Shown here: in pieces, positions 61,288 through 64,000 of the stretch
How the letters are laid out: every line of letters starts with the position of its first letter
Position numbering within the stretch: position 1 is the stretch's first letter
From: Sphingobacteriales bacterium
Lineage (GTDB): Bacteria > Bacteroidota > Bacteroidia > Sphingobacteriales > Sphingobacteriaceae
Direction: 5' to 3'
Length of the DNA: 64,000 bases
Assembly (NCBI GenBank): GCA_025353765.1
Contig: JANXOD010000008.1
Location: 496,001 to 560,000, forward strand
Position numbers and translations under genes: made by a program
Notes under the pieces: generated by a model
Told to the model about the DNA's origin: nothing
Database searches by the model: none
Seen by the model: the letters and a program-made list of their open reading frames with translations, nothing else

Positions 61288-64000
61288 TTAAAAATTAATA
61301 TTTAATCCCATTGAAACTGTACGCATTGGAGAATAAGAACCACTTTCTATAGTACCATTAAAAGCCTGCCTCGGATCTAATCCTTTGCGTTTCGCCCATA
61401 AATACACATTATCGGCAACAGCATATATGCGTATAGTACCCAATTTATATTTTTTTACAAATGCAGCAGGCAGCTTATATCCCAATGTAATATTTTGAAT
61501 ACTAAAATAGGATGCATCAATAAGAAAGCGATCAGAAGTTTCATTTCCATAGGTATAATTCTCTTTTATTATAGGAATGTTACTGTTTTTATTTTCAGGA
61601 GTCCAGCTTTTTAAAATATCTTTATGCCAATTAACCCAATCTCCTCCTCCTCCACTCATCAAGGCCCGGTAAGAATAATCCATTACTTTTCCTCCTATAC
61701 GATAAGAGGTTTGGATAGAGAAATCAAAATCTCTGTAAGTTATGGAAGTACCAATACCTCCAAAAAATTTGGGAATGGCCGAATCTCCCGTATAATATCG
61801 GGTTGCATCTGCTGTTTTTTTAACAGTAGTTTTTCCTGTGACAATACCATTTGCATCAGTAACATCTTTAAAATATAGAGCTTCCCCAGAATTTGGATCT
61901 ACTCCTGCATATTTATATGTAAAGTAATCATAAATAGAATGACCTTCCATATAGTTAAAATTTCCTGTTTTTAATCCATTTTGCCTGAACTGTTCAGGAA
62001 GCTTTGTAATTGTATTTTTAGGACGTGAAGCATTTAAACTAATATTCCATTTAAAATCTTCAGTTTTAATAACGTCCCCATTTAATCCCAGTTCTATTCC
62101 TGTATTCTTAAGATCTCCTATGTTATAAGGCTGGCTGGTTATACCTGTAGATAAGGGTAAGGGTAAATCAAATAACAGATCTTGTGTTTTTGAGTGATAA
62201 TATTCTATAGTACCATTGAGTCTGCTTTTAAAGAGTCCAAAATCTAAGCCTATGTTAAAATCTTTCCTGGTCTCCCATGTAATATCTCTATTGCCTTTAT
62301 AAACCAGTGCTATAGCAGTATTTCCATTATTATTTGTGACAGAGTATTGATCTTGATAAGCATAATAATAATTTCTGCTATTACCTAAATCATCATTACC
62401 CCTTGTACCATAACTAGCTCGTAATTTTAAAAGATCAATGAAGGTTAAATCTTTTATAAATGATTCTTCACTTAATACGTAGCCAGCACTTGTAGACCAG
62501 AATGTACCCCATCTATGTTCGGGGGCAAATCTGGAAGAAGCATCTCTCCTAATACTGCCACTTGCTGTATATTTACTTTTGTAAGAATAATTAATATTAC
62601 CAAAATATCCTTCCACTGCGTATCTATCAGTATAAGAGGATAAACTTTGAATAACAACAGCATTATCTAGTTGGGAATTATTTAATAATAGAAAGTTTTC
62701 TTTGCCCCCTCCTAAATAACCACTGTTATAATTATAATTTTCATGTCCTAATAAAACACCTATTTTATGATCAGAATTAATTGTTTTAGTATAGTTTAAT
62801 AATTGATTAAAATTCAGAGTACTATTTATGGAAGATATAACTGAACCCCGTCCGTTTACATTTGCAGCATTGCCATACTGATTATTTTGCCATGAGACCC
62901 GATTATTATTGGTCGCATCATAACTAAAATTAGTGGTAAATTTAAAATCATTTAAATTTACCACTAATTTCTGCAAAAGTTTTTCCAGAAAAACTTCCAG
63001 ATTTTAGTTCATCCTGATCTAATGCTAATGTTGCTAATGGATTTTCTGTCCCAGCATACGTGCGAATACCCATTTCTCCGGCACCAAAATCATATTTTCT
63101 TTTACCATTTTTATCATATACATAATTATCATTAGCATCACGTAAGTAAACAGGATAAATTGGTGCCACGTTTCTGGCAAAACTAAAGAAGTTTTGGTAG
63201 GCATCGTTGTCTGTTTGACTAAGATTACTCTTAGAATTTGAATAAGATAGGTTTAAATCTGTATTGAGCCAATTATTTACTTTTTGGTGTAATTTTAAGC
63301 GGGTTGTAAATCTCTCAAAGTCAGATTTTACTACATAGCCTTTATCTTTCAAATATCCAAAAGACATATAATAATTTGTTTTGTCTTTTAAACCGCTTAA
63401 AGATGTGTTATATTCCTGTCGAAGCTGTGGTTTAAATGATTCCTTACCCCAATCATCATGATATAATAACTGAGCAGCAGGATTAAGTTTTCCTGTTGTA
63501 GGATCAATTAATTGATTATTCAGAACATTGTAATTATTATAGCCCAATTTCGGAATTAGATTCTCTGAAGCATAAGCTGCTGCATCAGTTTCTGACAATG
63601 GGTTATTAGGTCTGAACAGCGCTTCCTGTTTTATGGCCTTCCAGGCTGTCTCATAGTAATCTTTAGGGCTTGTAAGGATATCATATTGTCGAACTCCTAT
63701 AGAATTTACTCCAAAACGGGCAGATACATCAAGGTTTGGTTCTCCTTCTTTTCCTTTTTTAGTAGTAATTAAAATAACACCATTTGCTGCACGGGCACCA
63801 TATAAGGATGCCGAAGCTGCATCTTTTAATGCTGTTATAGATTCAATATCTGTTGTATTAATAGCACTAATATCCCCATTATAAGGAACTCCATCCACAA
63901 CATATAGGGGGTCCATATTTGCATTAATGGAATTAAACCCTCGTATCCGAATACCGGCACCAGTTCCCGGCTGCCCTGAACTGCTTGTAACCTGTATTCC
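61288..64000 (-). pseudogene. SusC/RagA TonB-linked outer-membrane protein, frameshifted and running off the window
   Basis: Two minus-strand frames together form a SusC protein. The upstream part (62948 to the window end) continues open past 64000 and holds the plug motifs [21 protein letters not shown] and [22 protein letters not shown]. The downstream part (61288 to about 62960) holds the barrel and ends in an aromatic strand (M-G-L-N-I-N-F). The frame is lost at about 62948-62965; removing one A from the AAA before TGATTTT joins S-G-K-F to N-D-F-K-F, as expected for the family. The apparent TTG start at 62976 of the second part is not a real start. Either a mutation or a sequencing error. 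Confidence 0.85.

Noticed and set aside
62948-62976. TTG at 62976 as the start of an independent outer-membrane protein
   Set aside because: The protein would lack a signal peptide and plug. It is the continuation of the SusC gene after a frameshift.
1-64000. tRNA, rRNA, tmRNA, RNase P RNA or known riboswitches
   Set aside because: I looked through the intergenic regions and saw no cloverleaf, conserved rRNA segment or recognisable riboswitch core. A covariance-model search would be needed to exclude diverged RNAs.

Overview
The window looks like a contiguous piece of chromosome from an AT-rich member of the Bacteroidota, most likely the Sphingobacteriaceae (Pedobacter/Mucilaginibacter-like). 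This is an inference from gene content. It has a SusC/SusD pair, a TonB receptor with an N-terminal carboxypeptidase-like domain, a protein with a type IX secretion (Por) sorting tail, a FISUMP lipoprotein, many lipoproteins with Cys-Lys-Lys-Asp after the lipobox, DUF4296, a PG_1098-type methyltransferase, and promoters fitting the Bacteroidota TTTG/TAnnTTTG consensus. I found no rRNA, tRNA, transposase, integrase or CRISPR array.

Layout. 1-9.4 kb: two small paralogous lipoproteins, a minus-strand serine cluster (serC, serA, a FISUMP lipoprotein, DUF1015), a TonB receptor, rpe, and a nucleotidyltransferase with a 64-aa partner. 9.5-12.1 kb: rpsO-pnp, with a terminator between the genes and a hairpin in the pnp leader. 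12.2-23 kb: a thioesterase, egtB-egtD (ergothioneine type), proS, a Tyr/Gly-rich lipoprotein, an OmpP1/FadL porin, dps, a LysM protein overlapping uridine kinase, and a two-subunit CoA-transferase. 23-30.3 kb: a lipoprotein, DUF4296-mutS2, YggS, a T9SS beta-helix protein, and a GNAT acetyltransferase. 30.3-33.4 kb: a 21-bp tandem repeat that encodes a 91-codon ORF ending one base before lysC, then lysC, a methyltransferase and cspA. 33.7-37.5 kb: three tandem paralogous lipoproteins, then a trypsin-like protease paired with a protein that appears to share its C-terminal domain. 37.7-51.7 kb: mutS, thiolase, a secreted hypothetical, a duplicated immunity-like protein, a POT peptide transporter, a DPM1-like glycosyltransferase, ruvB, a frameshifted nhaA, a methionine aminotransferase/omega-amidase pair, and PPK2. 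51.8-64 kb: PBP1A, a large metalloprotease-like/TolB-propeller/barrel protein, a zinc-less MsrB, a GIY-YIG protein divergent from a LexA-like regulator, a Spy-like protein, and SusD with a frameshifted SusC running off the window.

Most of the window is ordinary core metabolism, repair and envelope biology. The signal I rate highest is the ORF directly before aspartate kinase. Thr, Lys, Met and Ile, the four amino acids made through that enzyme, account for 59 of its 91 residues, arranged as heptapeptide repeats. It looks like an unusually long, repeat-built leader peptide that could couple lysC expression to the supply of its end products. The second is the protease plus YbjN-like protein pair at 35.2-37.5 kb. 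Two genes (nhaA and susC) carry single-base frameshifts in short homopolymer contexts, which may be real or sequencing errors.
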